Shown: positions 37,042 through 45,370, counted from the stretch's first letter. The stretch is 64,000 nt of DNA from Sphingobacteriales bacterium (GCA_003963365.1 RXJG01000004.1:762162-826161), one strand, 5' to 3'. The notes: generated by a model not told the origin, from the letters alone. Numbers and translations are program-made.

Positions 37042-37845
37042 TTATTTCTTAAGAGTGGTAGAAAAGAAATAGGATATATTAATACCGATATATGAGCCTG
37101 AAACTCCATACCGCTTTTTTACTTCTGGCAGATTCCCTATATTAAACTGGTAAGTACCAGATACAGCATTTACCGGGGAATAATTAAATTTTAAACCTGC
37201 CTGTAAAAAATTTCGTGAATTTAGTTTCCATTCATAACCTCCCCCAATATGAAAGTTTATCCAGGGCTTACGATTGTTATTGTTATTCTGAACAATACGC
37301 ACATATTCTATCGCATTTTGTGAACCAGAACTGGTAAGAATGGCCTCGCTATATTCACTGGGGCTTTCCGGAGAATATAATAGGGCTAACCCGGCTGTGC
37401 CAAACCAGTTTTTATTTTGTTTTTTTGCAAATTTAAAATGAAGCTCCCCCTGTGTTTTAATATAGAAAGTAGCCGTATTCAGCGGACCAGTAAGATCAAC
37501 TAATAAATTTGCTCCTGTCGCAGTATTAAATGTTTCTTTCGAAATGAAATAACGAAACTGTTGAGCAAGTGATCCCACTCCTGCACTGAAAACAATACCA
37601 AGATTTTGTGTTGCATTGTAATGATGATTAATCAATACCTCTCCTCCAGCCCTGGATCTAAAGTCAGCCTTATACTCTCCAGTATTATCATAAATATGTG
37701 CTTTTGAATATAAGGAAGGTGTAACTGAGATGCCCCAATAAAATTTTGGAAGTACTTTATCAGCTTTAATTTCATTTTTTTGTGAAAAAATATGCGTTGA
37801 TAACAGGCTCAGGAAACAAGTGTAAAGAAAATTCTGCGGCGTCAT
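37042..37845 (-). CDS. Predicted outer-membrane or secreted beta-strand protein
   Basis: A 267-residue exported protein. A signal peptide (NFLYTCFLSLLSTHIFSQ) is followed by alternating strands rich in Tyr, Phe, Gly and Asn (FYWGISVTPSLYSK, INFHIGGGYEWKL, FLQAGLKFNYSP) and a C-terminal aromatic strand (YIGINISYFFS). This resembles small barrel proteins of the OmpW/PorT type, but no family is recognised. Single gene with its own terminator. Confidence 0.6.
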   Translation of the reverse strand: MTPQNFLYTCFLSLLSTHIFSQKNEIKADKVLPKFYWGISVTPSLYSKAHIYDNTGEYKADFRSRAGGEVLINHHYNATQNLGIVFSAGVGSLAQQFRYFISKETFNTATGANLLVDLTGPLNTATFYIKTQGELHFKFAKKQNKNWFGTAGLALLYSPESPSEYSEAILTSSGSQNAIEYVRIVQNNNNNRKPWINFHIGGGYEWKLNSRNFLQAGLKFNYSPVNAVSGTYQFNIGNLPEVKKRYGVSGSYIGINISYFFSTTLKK

Positions 37846-37921
37846 GATAACTGGTTTTGATGATGAAAAAAGTACAACTTGAAAACTATAATATTCAGGT
37901 GCAATGGGCTTAAATGACAGA

Positions 37922-37954
37922 GGCCATAATAACGAATATAACGCTATTATAGCC
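37922..37954. terminator. Hairpin downstream of iscA
   Basis: 13-base arms (37922-37934 with 37942-37954) pair with two mismatches around a 7-base loop, 26 bases after the iscA stop. No T tail, so the terminator role is tentative. Confidence 0.4.
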
Positions 37955-37979
37955 CCAATATTAATTTGTAAAAATTATA

Positions 37980-38336
37980 TTAAACTGAAAAACTTTCTCC
38001 GCAGCCACAGGTACGGCTGGCGTTAGGATTGGTAAAATAAAAACCTTTTCCATTTAACCCATCACTAAAGTCAAGTGTTGTATTAACGAGGTATAAAAAA
38101 CTTTTTAAATCGGTTACCACTTTTACACCATTATCTTCAAACACCTGGTCCATGGGTTTGGCTTCGTTATCAAAGTCCAGTTTATAACTAAGACCCGAGC
38201 ATCCTCCGCCAACAACTGATACCCTCAAAAAATAAGAAGGATTACTGGCAATGCCAGCATCAGTCATCAGCTTTGCTACTTTTTCCTTAGCCTTATCGCT
38301 TACGTAAATTGCATTGTCCATTGCCACTGTACTCAT
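37980..38336 (-). CDS. iscA: A-type iron-sulfur carrier (IscA/ErpA-like)
   Basis: Accepts Fe-S clusters from the IscU scaffold and passes them to apoproteins. From the ATG at 38334-38336 the protein has 118 residues with the three conserved cysteines of A-type carriers: GGGCSGLSY and the terminal CGCGESF. The open frame extends 24 codons upstream through a hairpin spacer, but those residues (YHNRLATHHSQPATI) are not protein-like. Last gene of iscS-iscU-iscA. Confidence 0.92.
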   Translation of the reverse strand: MSTVAMDNAIYVSDKAKEKVAKLMTDAGIASNPSYFLRVSVVGGGCSGLSYKLDFDNEAKPMDQVFEDNGVKVVTDLKSFLYLVNTTLDFSDGLNGKGFYFTNPNASRTCGCGESFSV

Positions 38337-38345
38337 AATAATTAT

Positions 38346-38398
38346 AGTGGCGGGTTGTGAGTGATGGGTAGCGAGTCGGTTATGATATTCCCGCCACT
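38346..38398. repeat. Hairpin spacer between iscU and iscA
   Basis: AGTGGCGGG (38346-38354) and CCCGCCACT (38390-38398) are perfect inverted repeats. The interval and flank contain near-repeats of GTGAGTGATGGGTAGCGAG. An RNA hairpin here could tune the amounts of IscU and IscA. Confidence 0.55.
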
Positions 38399-38422
38399 CA
38401 TAGCTCATTACCCGCAGCTTTT

Positions 38423-38842
38423 TTAGTGAACTACTTTCTCGTCTAATTTCAACGCTTCCAATCCGTTTTTAACACGATAGTCGTTGATAGCGGCTTTAAT
38501 CGCATCTTCTGCCAATACTGAACAGTGAATTTTTACCGGGGGAAGAGCCAGTTCTTCCACGATGTCCATATTATCAATCTTCAGCGCTTCATCAACAGTT
38601 TTACCCTTCAGCCATTCTGTTGCCAGTGAAGAAGAAGCAATAGCACTGCCACAGCCAAATGTTTTGAACTTAGCATCTTTAATAACACCAGTAGTTTCGT
38701 CCACTTCAATTTGAAGACGCATAACGTCACCACATTCAGGAGCGCCTACTAAACCGGTACCCACGTTTTGTTTGCCTTTATCAAGTGTACCTACGTTTTT
38801 AGGATTTTGATAGTGGTCAATTACTTTTTCTGAATATGCCAT
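38423..38842 (-). CDS. iscU: Iron-sulfur cluster scaffold IscU
   Basis: Scaffold on which IscS-derived sulfur and iron are built into clusters. The 139-residue protein has the three ligand cysteines Cys37 (GAPECGDV, with the conserved Asp39), Cys64 (TFGCGSA) and Cys107 (KIHCSVLAEDAI). The LPPVK Hsc-chaperone motif precedes Cys107. It lies 85 bases after iscS and 86 before iscA, with hairpin-forming spacers on both sides. Confidence 0.96.
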   Translation of the reverse strand: MAYSEKVIDHYQNPKNVGTLDKGKQNVGTGLVGAPECGDVMRLQIEVDETTGVIKDAKFKTFGCGSAIASSSLATEWLKGKTVDEALKIDNMDIVEELALPPVKIHCSVLAEDAIKAAINDYRVKNGLEALKLDEKVVH

Positions 38843-38927
38843 AAATTTTATTTTAAATGTTCAATTATAAATGGTGAATGAAAAATGCCGGATTCAAAAT
38901 ACAACATTCATCATTCAAAATAATATT

Positions 38928-40145
38928 TTAGTGATGTGCCCACTCGATAGTGTTCAAATCAATACCTTCTTTATACATTTCCCACAGCGGACTCATTTCA
39001 CGAAGCTTCAATACTGTTTTACTTACCTGCTCTATCGTGTAATCAATCTGTTCTTCTGTGGTGAAGCGTCCCAATCCAAAACGCAGCGAACTATGTGCCA
39101 GGTCATCGCCCAACCCTAATGCTTTTAATACATAAGAAGGTTCCAGCGACGCAGAAGTACAGGCAGAACCTGAACTCACGGCGATGTTCTTATTAAAGCC
39201 CATCATCAATCCTTCACCTTCTACATATTTGAAAGAAATATTACTTACATGTGGTAAGCGATGTTCTTTGCTTCCGTTTACATACGCTTCTTCCAGTTTC
39301 AATAAAGCATTTTCTAATTTATCACGCATGGCACTAATGCGTTTAGTATCGGCTTCCATTTCCAGCATACACAACTCACAGGCCTTTCCTAATCCCACGA
39401 TGCCGGGTACATTTAATGTGCCACTACGCATGCCTCTTTCATGACCACCGCCATCCATCTGCGCTGTAACTTTTACCCTTGGATTCTTACGACGAACATA
39501 TATAGCACCAACACCTTTTGGCCCATACATTTTATGTCCGCTGAATGCCATTAAATCAATACCATCTTTGTTTACATTAACAGGTATTTTACCAACGGCC
39601 TGCGTTCCATCTGTAAAGAATAATACACCATGTTTTTTAGCAATAGCGCTGATTTCTTTTACCGGCTGTATAACACCCACTTCATTATTCGCATACATTA
39701 TGGCGATTAAGACAGTGGTGGGTTTAATAGCGGCCTCCAACTGTGCAAGGTCAATTAAACCATCAGGTTTAACTTCCAGGTAAGTTACTTCACCACCCAG
39801 TTTTTCAATATGCTTGCAGGCATCTAATACAGCCTTATGTTCGGTTACAGCGGTGATGATATGATTGCCTTTGCTGGCATACATTTCATACACACCTTTA
39901 ATAGCAAGATTATCACCTTCTGTAGCACCGGAGGTAAAAATGATTTCTTTAGGATCGGCACCAATTAATTTGGCTACCTGTTCCCGGGCATAATCCACAG
40001 CTTCTTCACCTTCCCATCCAAACGGGTGGTTGCGGCTGGCAGCATTACCAAATTTTTCAGTAAAATAAGGTAACATGGCCTCCAAAACCCGGGGATCCAT
40101 TGGGGTAGTAGCGTTATTGTCAAGGTAAATTGGTAGTTTGAGCAT
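38928..40145 (-). CDS. iscS: Cysteine desulfurase IscS
   Basis: PLP enzyme that takes sulfur from cysteine for Fe-S clusters and tRNA thiolation. From [15 protein letters not shown] (ATG at 40143-40145) it has 405 residues. The PLP lysine lies in [13 protein letters not shown] and the persulfide Cys in [15 protein letters not shown], on the long flexible loop of the IscS/NFS class. An upstream in-frame start at 40190 adds hydrophobic residues not seen in the family and is rejected. First gene of iscS-iscU-iscA; no iscR regulator is present. Confidence 0.96.
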   Translation of the reverse strand: MLKLPIYLDNNATTPMDPRVLEAMLPYFTEKFGNAASRNHPFGWEGEEAVDYAREQVAKLIGADPKEIIFTSGATEGDNLAIKGVYEMYASKGNHIITAVTEHKAVLDACKHIEKLGGEVTYLEVKPDGLIDLAQLEAAIKPTTVLIAIMYANNEVGVIQPVKEISAIAKKHGVLFFTDGTQAVGKIPVNVNKDGIDLMAFSGHKMYGPKGVGAIYVRRKNPRVKVTAQMDGGGHERGMRSGTLNVPGIVGLGKACELCMLEMEADTKRISAMRDKLENALLKLEEAYVNGSKEHRLPHVSNISFKYVEGEGLMMGFNKNIAVSSGSACTSASLEPSYVLKALGLGDDLAHSSLRFGLGRFTTEEQIDYTIEQVSKTVLKLREMSPLWEMYKEGIDLNTIEWAHH

Positions 40146-40187
40146 AATTATAATGATGTTTAATAGAAATTGTCCTGATAATAAACA

Positions 40188-40195
40188 CAAAAATA
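40188..40195 (-). promoter_or_regulatory. -7 box upstream of iscS
   Basis: Minus-strand TATTTTTG with a leader of about 38 bases. It also argues against translation from 40190. No clear TTG element. Confidence 0.4.
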
Positions 40196-40285
40196 ATTCA
40201 TCTGGTTCTATAATTTTGGTTGTGAAAGGGTTAACCCTTTGTTTTTCCTCATTTCGTAAACTAACTATGTTTAATAAAAACTATT

Positions 40286-40693
40286 ATGTATATGCGTAAG
40301 GTTGAACATATAGGTGTGGCTGTCAAAAGCTTAGCGGCATCCATCCCGGTTTTTGAAAAAATATTAAATACTCCTTGCTATAAAACCGAGTCGGTGGAGA
40401 GTGAGAAAGTAAATACGGCTTTCTTTCAAAAAGGCGAATCCAAGATTGAATTATTGGAAAGCAGCGATGAAAACGGGGTGATTGCCAAATTCATTGAAAA
40501 GAAAGGGGAGGGTATGCACCATATTGCTTTTGATGTGGAAGATATTGAAGCGGAGATGAAGCGTTTACAGGGAGAAGGATTTGTACTGCTGAATGAAAAG
40601 CCAAAGATGGGTGCCGATAATAAACTGGTTTGTTTTTTACATCCCAAAGAAACAAATGGCGTGTTGGTGGAACTATGCCAGGAAAGAAAATGA
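40286..40693 (+). CDS. mce: Methylmalonyl-CoA epimerase
   Basis: Converts (R)- and (S)-methylmalonyl-CoA, linking propionyl-CoA and succinyl-CoA metabolism. The 135-residue vicinal-oxygen-chelate protein has two beta-alpha-beta-beta-beta modules, with metal ligands expected at His8 (VEHIGVAV), Gln in AFFQKGESKIELLE, His in GMHHIAFDVEDI and the final Glu in GVLVELCQE. The stop codon overlaps the ATG of the GNAT gene (ATGA). The mutase genes are elsewhere. Confidence 0.92.
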   Translation: MYMRKVEHIGVAVKSLAASIPVFEKILNTPCYKTESVESEKVNTAFFQKGESKIELLESSDENGVIAKFIEKKGEGMHHIAFDVEDIEAEMKRLQGEGFVLLNEKPKMGADNKLVCFLHPKETNGVLVELCQERK

Positions 40694-41160
40694 TCCAGAT
40701 AAGAAAAGCGACCATAGAAGATATTCCTTCCATTACACAATTGTTTAAGGAAACAATTGAAACCATCAATTCCAAAGATTACAATGAAGAGCAGGTGAAA
40801 GTATGGAGTGCCGGATATGCTTACACCGACCGGTGGGTTAAACGTTTGTATACTCAGTATTTTATTGTTGCCATTGTTGATGAGGTTATTGCTGGTATTG
40901 GCTCCATTGACCCGGATGGTTATTTAGATATCATGTATGTACATAAAGATTACCAGGGCCGGGGGGTTGCTTCTGCATTGATCGATGAATTGCTTACCAA
41001 CGCTGTGAGTAATAATGTAGCAGCTGTTACATCTGATGTTAGTATTACTGCTAAACCTTTTTTTGAACGAAATGGTTTTATTACTGAAGCACGTCAGGAA
41101 ATTATGATTAACAACGTGTACCTTACCAACTATAAAATGAAATTAAGGTTTAATGGGTAA
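40690..41160 (+). CDS. GNAT-family N-acetyltransferase (intact copy)
   Basis: A 156-residue acetyltransferase with an acetyl-CoA loop visible in VHKDYQGRGVASALIDEL (about residues 86-103) and the C-terminal FFERNGFITEARQEIMIN. The ATG at 40690 overlaps the mce stop, so translation is coupled. An ATG at 40675 inside mce is a weaker alternative. Substrate unknown; the VWSAGYAYTDRW segment resembles YafP/YjcF-like small-molecule acetyltransferases. A decayed second copy lies at 42482-42884. Confidence 0.88.
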   Translation: MIQIRKATIEDIPSITQLFKETIETINSKDYNEEQVKVWSAGYAYTDRWVKRLYTQYFIVAIVDEVIAGIGSIDPDGYLDIMYVHKDYQGRGVASALIDELLTNAVSNNVAAVTSDVSITAKPFFERNGFITEARQEIMINNVYLTNYKMKLRFNG

Positions 41161-41199
41161 CCACTGCTGAACAATAAACACCCAAATTATCAGTAGTAA

Positions 41200-42198
41200 T
41201 TATCTTACGGCTACTTTAAAAGTTTCAACGGTATTATTCAGACTGCGAACTTCTACAATATAAATTCCTTTAGGCAGGTTTCTGGTATCTAACCTAACAT
41301 TGGTTTCATAACTGCTTACACTTTTACTTATAACGGTATTTCCGGCGAAGCTTGATAAATTAACAATTGTGTTTCCTGTATTTTGTGACATATTCACCAT
41401 AACAAAATCTGTAGCCGGGTTAGGATACACACTAATTTTTGTACTTGTTACATCAGCTTTAACAACAACGATTTCAGAATAAGTAACAGTACCGGTTTTG
41501 TTTACCATTTTCAAACGGTAATAAGCATTCGATTTAGAAGATTTTGTGTCAGTATATGAATACTGGTGTCCATTCGCATAATTTCCTGCGTTAATGGTGG
41601 CCAATGTTTTCCAGTCAGTACTATTGTTGCTGGTTTGAATTTCGAAATAATCAGAGGATAATTCTGATAACGTTTCCCATTTTAACTGAACAGAACTATT
41701 ATTACGATAGGCGCTGAAATTTTTTAAGGTGATATCCAAAATTCCTGTAATAAATCCTGAGCCGGCTCCAGCTCCGCTGCTGCCCGATGACGAATTTGCA
41801 ATTGCATAACCAGTGATTGTGCCATCTTCATCGCCTTCGTATTTAAGTACACCGCCAATATTAATTATTCCAGAGCCTTTTTTATCGGTTATAATTGATC
41901 CGCCAGAGAGCACTTCTACAACAGAATTGTTACCCAGATTAAGTTTTCCTCCGGCTAAAAAACTTAAGGTGCCACTTATTTTTATAACCAAATTTGGTTG
42001 ATTGGAGTAAGCATTATTATCTACAATCACTGTCATGTTTGCAGGTATAATTACTGTGTCGCTATTCAGTGGTGTCCGGGATAAACTCCAGGAATTGCTA
42101 TTACTCCACTTTACGTTATTAGACTTAAGTGTATTTTTTGCAGCAAACACAGTTGCTACTTTTAAAATGATCAGAATAGTAATTAATGTATGTTTCAT
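41200..42198 (-). CDS. Type IX secretion cargo with G8-like N-terminal domain, copy A
   Basis: A 332-residue exported protein. A signal peptide (MKHTLITILIILKVATVFA) precedes an N-terminal beta-solenoid-like domain (residues about 28-125: WSLSRTPLNSDTVIIP, then GKLNLGNNSVVEVLSGG), which resembles short G8-type domains. A Ser/Gly-rich linker (about 138-150) and a fibronectin-like segment (SVQLKWETLSELSSDYFEIQ) follow. The end is a type A sorting domain (SVYPNPATDFVMVNM, then LPKGIYIVEVRS). Its paralogue at 42971-43978 has the same layout. Function unknown; probably a surface-attached protein. Confidence 0.82.
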   Translation of the reverse strand: MKHTLITILIILKVATVFAAKNTLKSNNVKWSNSNSWSLSRTPLNSDTVIIPANMTVIVDNNAYSNQPNLVIKISGTLSFLAGGKLNLGNNSVVEVLSGGSIITDKKGSGIINIGGVLKYEGDEDGTITGYAIANSSSGSSGAGAGSGFITGILDITLKNFSAYRNNSSVQLKWETLSELSSDYFEIQTSNNSTDWKTLATINAGNYANGHQYSYTDTKSSKSNAYYRLKMVNKTGTVTYSEIVVVKADVTSTKISVYPNPATDFVMVNMSQNTGNTIVNLSSFAGNTVISKSVSSYETNVRLDTRNLPKGIYIVEVRSLNNTVETFKVAVR

Positions 42199-42224
42199 GG
42201 GGGGTACTTGGTATTATTACGACA

Positions 42225-42255
42225 CAAATGTAGACCGTAATTTCTGCAACTACAA
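42225..42255 (-). promoter_or_regulatory. Promoter of cargo gene copy A
   Basis: Minus-strand TTG (42255-42253), 20-base spacer, TACATTTG (42232-42225). The leader is about 22 bases. A comparable pair is not seen before copy B. Confidence 0.55.
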
Positions 42256-42294
42256 TATTTCAGTGCCTCTAATCGACGAAGTTTCGGTGAACAA

Positions 42295-42471
42295 TTAAAA
42301 ATGTTCGACGAGTTGATCCATTTGAAAACTACGTGAGCCCATTATAAGTATAAAACTGTTATTTATTGGATTATTTTTTAATATTTCCTTCGCATCTGCC
42401 ACATTATTATAGTAATAATAGTATGGGTGGGCAATTCTGCCAAAATCACCGCCCACCAATACAACTTTGCC
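42295..42471 (-). pseudogene. murF 3' fragment (58 codons)
   Basis: The minus strand encodes 58 residues ending in a stop that align to the C-terminus of MurF at 44089-44256: KVVLVGGDF is identical, followed by HP and then GSRSFQMDQL against GSRTTRMEQL. About 40% of residues match by eye. It has no start codon and breaks off exactly where GNAT homology begins. It is the breakpoint relic of the tandem duplication. It has no internal stop codon, which is unusual for an old fragment. Confidence 0.85.
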
Positions 42472-42481
42472 AGGAAAGAAA

Positions 42482-42884
42482 ATGATTCAGATAAGAAAAG
42501 CCATCATAGAGGATATTCCTTCTATTACACTATTACACAATTGTTTACGGAAACAATTGAAACCATCAATTCCAAAGATTATAATGAAAAGCAGGTGAAA
42601 GTATGGAGTGCCGGGTATGCTTACACCGACCGATGGATTAAACGTTTGATAATCAATATTTTATTGTTGCCATTGTTGATGAGGTTATTTCCGGCATTGG
42701 TTCCATTAACCCGAATGGGTATTTAGATATCATGTACGCACATAAAGATTACCAGGATCGTGGTAATGTTTCTGCATTGGCAGATGATTTACCAGTCAGT
42801 ACTGCCAATAAAAATATATCAATTGTGACATCCGATGTAAGTATTACCGCCAAACTTTTTTTTGAAAGAAAAGGATTTCCGTAA
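42482..42884 (+). pseudogene. Decayed GNAT acetyltransferase (second copy)
   Basis: Nucleotide copy of the gene at 40690. The first 200 bases match at roughly nine in ten positions by eye. It is broken by an 8-base tandem duplication (ATTACACT, near 42525) and a one-base deletion near 42650, and the homologous C-terminus runs into TAA at 42882-42884. The acetyl-CoA loop is also altered (DYQDRGNVSALADD). Not expected to give an active enzyme. Confidence 0.9.
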
Positions 42885-42970
42885 TTACTGCACTACTTGT
42901 TATCATCAGTGGTATAGAATTCAGTAGTTATAATACGATGATGAATACACAAATCCTTTAAAGTATAATT

Positions 42971-43978
42971 TTATGGATTGCGTAAGATAATTTTATCTGT
43001 TTGAATTGTTTGGTTTTGATCTTTTATTTCCAGAATATATACACCTTTAGGAAGTGTTGCCATCTCCAGTTTAACATAACCCGCGGAACTGTTTACCGAT
43101 TTTGATTGTACTACCTGCCCTTCAAAACTGGAAAGTGTTATTATTCCTTTTCTAAAACTTGTATTAAACGATACCAATGCATAGTCGCTTGTTGGGTTTG
43201 GATAAATGGTGATAACAGATTTTAAATTATCCCGTTTAATTAATGAAACAGATGAGTAAGAAGCAGAACCATCTTTTTGAACTGATTTCAATCTGAAATA
43301 AATGTCCTTTGTAACCGGGTCTGAATTTATATAATTATAACTGTCGCCTGTAGCCTGATTAAATGCTTTTATAGTGTAAATTGTTTTCCAGTTTGTTTTA
43401 TCATCAGAACATTCTACCTCGAAATGATCAGCATCTTTTTCATATCCAGTTTGCCAGTTAACATACACCTTGCCATTCATTTTTACTGCCTGAAAATCTT
43501 TTAATCCTACTGCTAATGTACCGGATAGAAAAGCGGAACCGGGTCCTGAGCCACTGGCTGGCGATTGTGGGTTGGCTAATGCATATCCTGTTATAGTACC
43601 ATCAATACTTCCTTTATATTTGAGTACATCGTCAAAATAAATAATTCCTGAACCGCCATTGGTTGAAGTAATTTTTCCGTTAGTAAAAATTTCAATAGTT
43701 GAATTTTCTCCCAAATATAGTTTCCCATTTGGTAGAAAATTGATGATTCCATAGACTTTTATATAAAGATTAGGGTTTGCATTATATATATTATTGCTAA
43801 CTATTACAGTAAAACCGGCAGGTATTGTCACTGTATCTGCGTTTTGTGGTAAACGGTTCAGACTCCACGATGCAACACTGTTCCAGTTAACATTCGTTTG
43901 CTTAAGTGAGTTATTAGCTCCATTAACAAAAGGAGTATATAGGAGTGATACTATTAAAATACTTAGATATAATTTCAT
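42971..43978 (-). CDS. Type IX secretion cargo with G8-like N-terminal domain, copy B
   Basis: A 335-residue exported protein with the same architecture as copy A: signal peptide (MKLYLSILIVSLLYTPFVNG), N-terminal beta-solenoid-like domain (VASWSLNRLPQNADTVTIP, then GKLYLGENSTIEIFTNG), a Pro/Ser/Gly linker, a fibronectin-like segment (KVYVNWQTGYEKDADHFEVE) and a type A sorting domain (TIYPNPTSDYALVSF, then LPKGVYILEIKDQ). Both copies are intact but differ along their whole length. It lies 110 bases downstream of murF. Confidence 0.82.
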   Translation of the reverse strand: MKLYLSILIVSLLYTPFVNGANNSLKQTNVNWNSVASWSLNRLPQNADTVTIPAGFTVIVSNNIYNANPNLYIKVYGIINFLPNGKLYLGENSTIEIFTNGKITSTNGGSGIIYFDDVLKYKGSIDGTITGYALANPQSPASGSGPGSAFLSGTLAVGLKDFQAVKMNGKVYVNWQTGYEKDADHFEVECSDDKTNWKTIYTIKAFNQATGDSYNYINSDPVTKDIYFRLKSVQKDGSASYSSVSLIKRDNLKSVITIYPNPTSDYALVSFNTSFRKGIITLSSFEGQVVQSKSVNSSAGYVKLEMATLPKGVYILEIKDQNQTIQTDKIILRNP

Positions 43979-44088
43979 AGGAGAGATTTTCGCAATAATA
44001 ACGAACTTTTCATATTTTTAATATAGGAAAGCTTATGTTTTTTAAATATTTACACTTAGGCCGTTATAAACTACCAGGCAAGTGCCTA

Positions 44089-45366
44089 TTAATCAATTAG
44101 TTGCTCCATTCTTGTGGTTCGGGAGCCCTTAATCAGAAAGTAAGTATTTTCAAAATGCTGCTTTTGGTACCACTGGTTAGCTTGTAATGAATTTTTGAAG
44201 AATAGAAATGGATGTTGCACTTTAGCGAAATCTCCACCTACCAGCACCACTTTTTCCCATCGGTATTGTTGAATTAGTTCCACTATTGCTTCATGTTCTT
44301 TTACACTTTCCTCACCCAATTCAGCCATGCCGCCAAGCAATAAAACCTTTTTATCTGCATGAACTTTGGCAAAATTTTCAATGGCTGCTTTCATACTGCT
44401 GGGGTTAGCATTGTAAGCATCTAAAATAATTTTATTAGTTCCTTTTTCAATCAACTGGGAACGGCTATTAGAAGGAATATAATTTTCAATGGCAAGCTTA
44501 ATTTTATCCGCAGGTACCTTAAAATATTTTCCAACGGCAACCGCTGCCAATACATTTGGAAGATTATAATCACCTACCAACTGGGTTTGTATTGAATTAA
44601 TTGCTTCATCACTGGTGATAATAACTTTTAAAAAAGGTTCCGACTCCAGCAGGTGACCGGTTGTTTCTGCATCAGCAGTTCCGTAAGAAATCTTGTTGCT
44701 GATACCTTTACTCATCTCCTTCAAATAATCATAATCATTGTTGATGAAAATACTTCCGCCATTTGTTCTTATGTGGTCATACAATTCACCTTTACCTTTT
44801 CTCACCCCTTCAATACCACCAAATCCTTCTAAGTGAGCTTTACCACAATTGTTGATCAACCCATAATTAGGCAATGCATAAGTACAGTAAGAAGCTATTT
44901 CTTTTTGATGATTGGCGCCCATTTCTATCACCGCCATTTCAGCATCGGTTTTTATTCTCAAAAGAGTAAGGGGCACACCAATATGATTGTTTAAATTTCC
45001 TTCTGTGGTATAAGTTTTATACTGCCGGGACAATACTGAATGTATCAGTTCTTTGGTAGTTGTTTTTCCATTGCTGCCGGTAATTGCCAGGAAGGGGATA
45101 TTAAATTGCTTACGGTGATGCCCGGCTAGTTGCTGTAAAGTGGTTAACACATCATCCACTTTGATTATTCTTTCATTTGCATCAGCAATAGTCTCATCTA
45201 CTATGGCATAAACAGCGCCTTTTTCTAAAGCCTCTTTGGCAAAAAGGTTTCCGTTAAAATTTTCGCCTTTTAATGCAAAAAACAAATCACCTTCTTTCAA
45301 TTTTCTTGTATCCGTTTGTACAGAAGGATATTTTACATAAATAGAATAAAGTTGTTCAATCGTCAT
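44089..45366 (-). CDS. murF: UDP-N-acetylmuramoyl-tripeptide--D-alanyl-D-alanine ligase
   Basis: Adds D-Ala-D-Ala to UDP-MurNAc-tripeptide, the last cytoplasmic amino-acid step of peptidoglycan precursor synthesis. It has 425 residues from MTIEQLYSIY (ATG at 45364-45366). The N-terminal SVQTDTRKLKEGDLFFALKGENFNG is the usual substrate domain, the ATP loop is AITGSNGKTTTK, and IEMGANHQKEI, NNCGKAHLEGFGG and DAYNANPSSMKAA follow. The frame continues upstream through the gldJ terminator; that start is rejected. A terminator and a near-consensus box separate it from gldJ. Confidence 0.96.
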   Translation of the reverse strand: MTIEQLYSIYVKYPSVQTDTRKLKEGDLFFALKGENFNGNLFAKEALEKGAVYAIVDETIADANERIIKVDDVLTTLQQLAGHHRKQFNIPFLAITGSNGKTTTKELIHSVLSRQYKTYTTEGNLNNHIGVPLTLLRIKTDAEMAVIEMGANHQKEIASYCTYALPNYGLINNCGKAHLEGFGGIEGVRKGKGELYDHIRTNGGSIFINNDYDYLKEMSKGISNKISYGTADAETTGHLLESEPFLKVIITSDEAINSIQTQLVGDYNLPNVLAAVAVGKYFKVPADKIKLAIENYIPSNSRSQLIEKGTNKIILDAYNANPSSMKAAIENFAKVHADKKVLLLGGMAELGEESVKEHEAIVELIQQYRWEKVVLVGGDFAKVQHPFLFFKNSLQANQWYQKQHFENTYFLIKGSRTTRMEQLID

Positions 45367-45370
45367 ACTG

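Larger units (their letters stand above)
40676..42467. repeat. Tandem duplication, copy 1
   Basis: First copy of a roughly 1.79-kb unit: GNAT gene (+), sorting-domain gene (-) and the 3' end of murF (-). It begins at TGCCAGGAAAG at the end of mce and ends inside a truncated murF. All landmarks recur 1.77-1.79 kb later in the same order and orientation. Confidence 0.85.
42468..44256. repeat. Tandem duplication, copy 2
   Basis: Second copy of the GNAT / sorting-domain gene / murF-tail unit. Offsets from copy 1 are 1792 (GNAT start), 1771 and 1780 (cargo stop and start) and 1794 (murF stop). The near-constant spacing is what makes a tandem duplication the simplest explanation. Confidence 0.85.
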
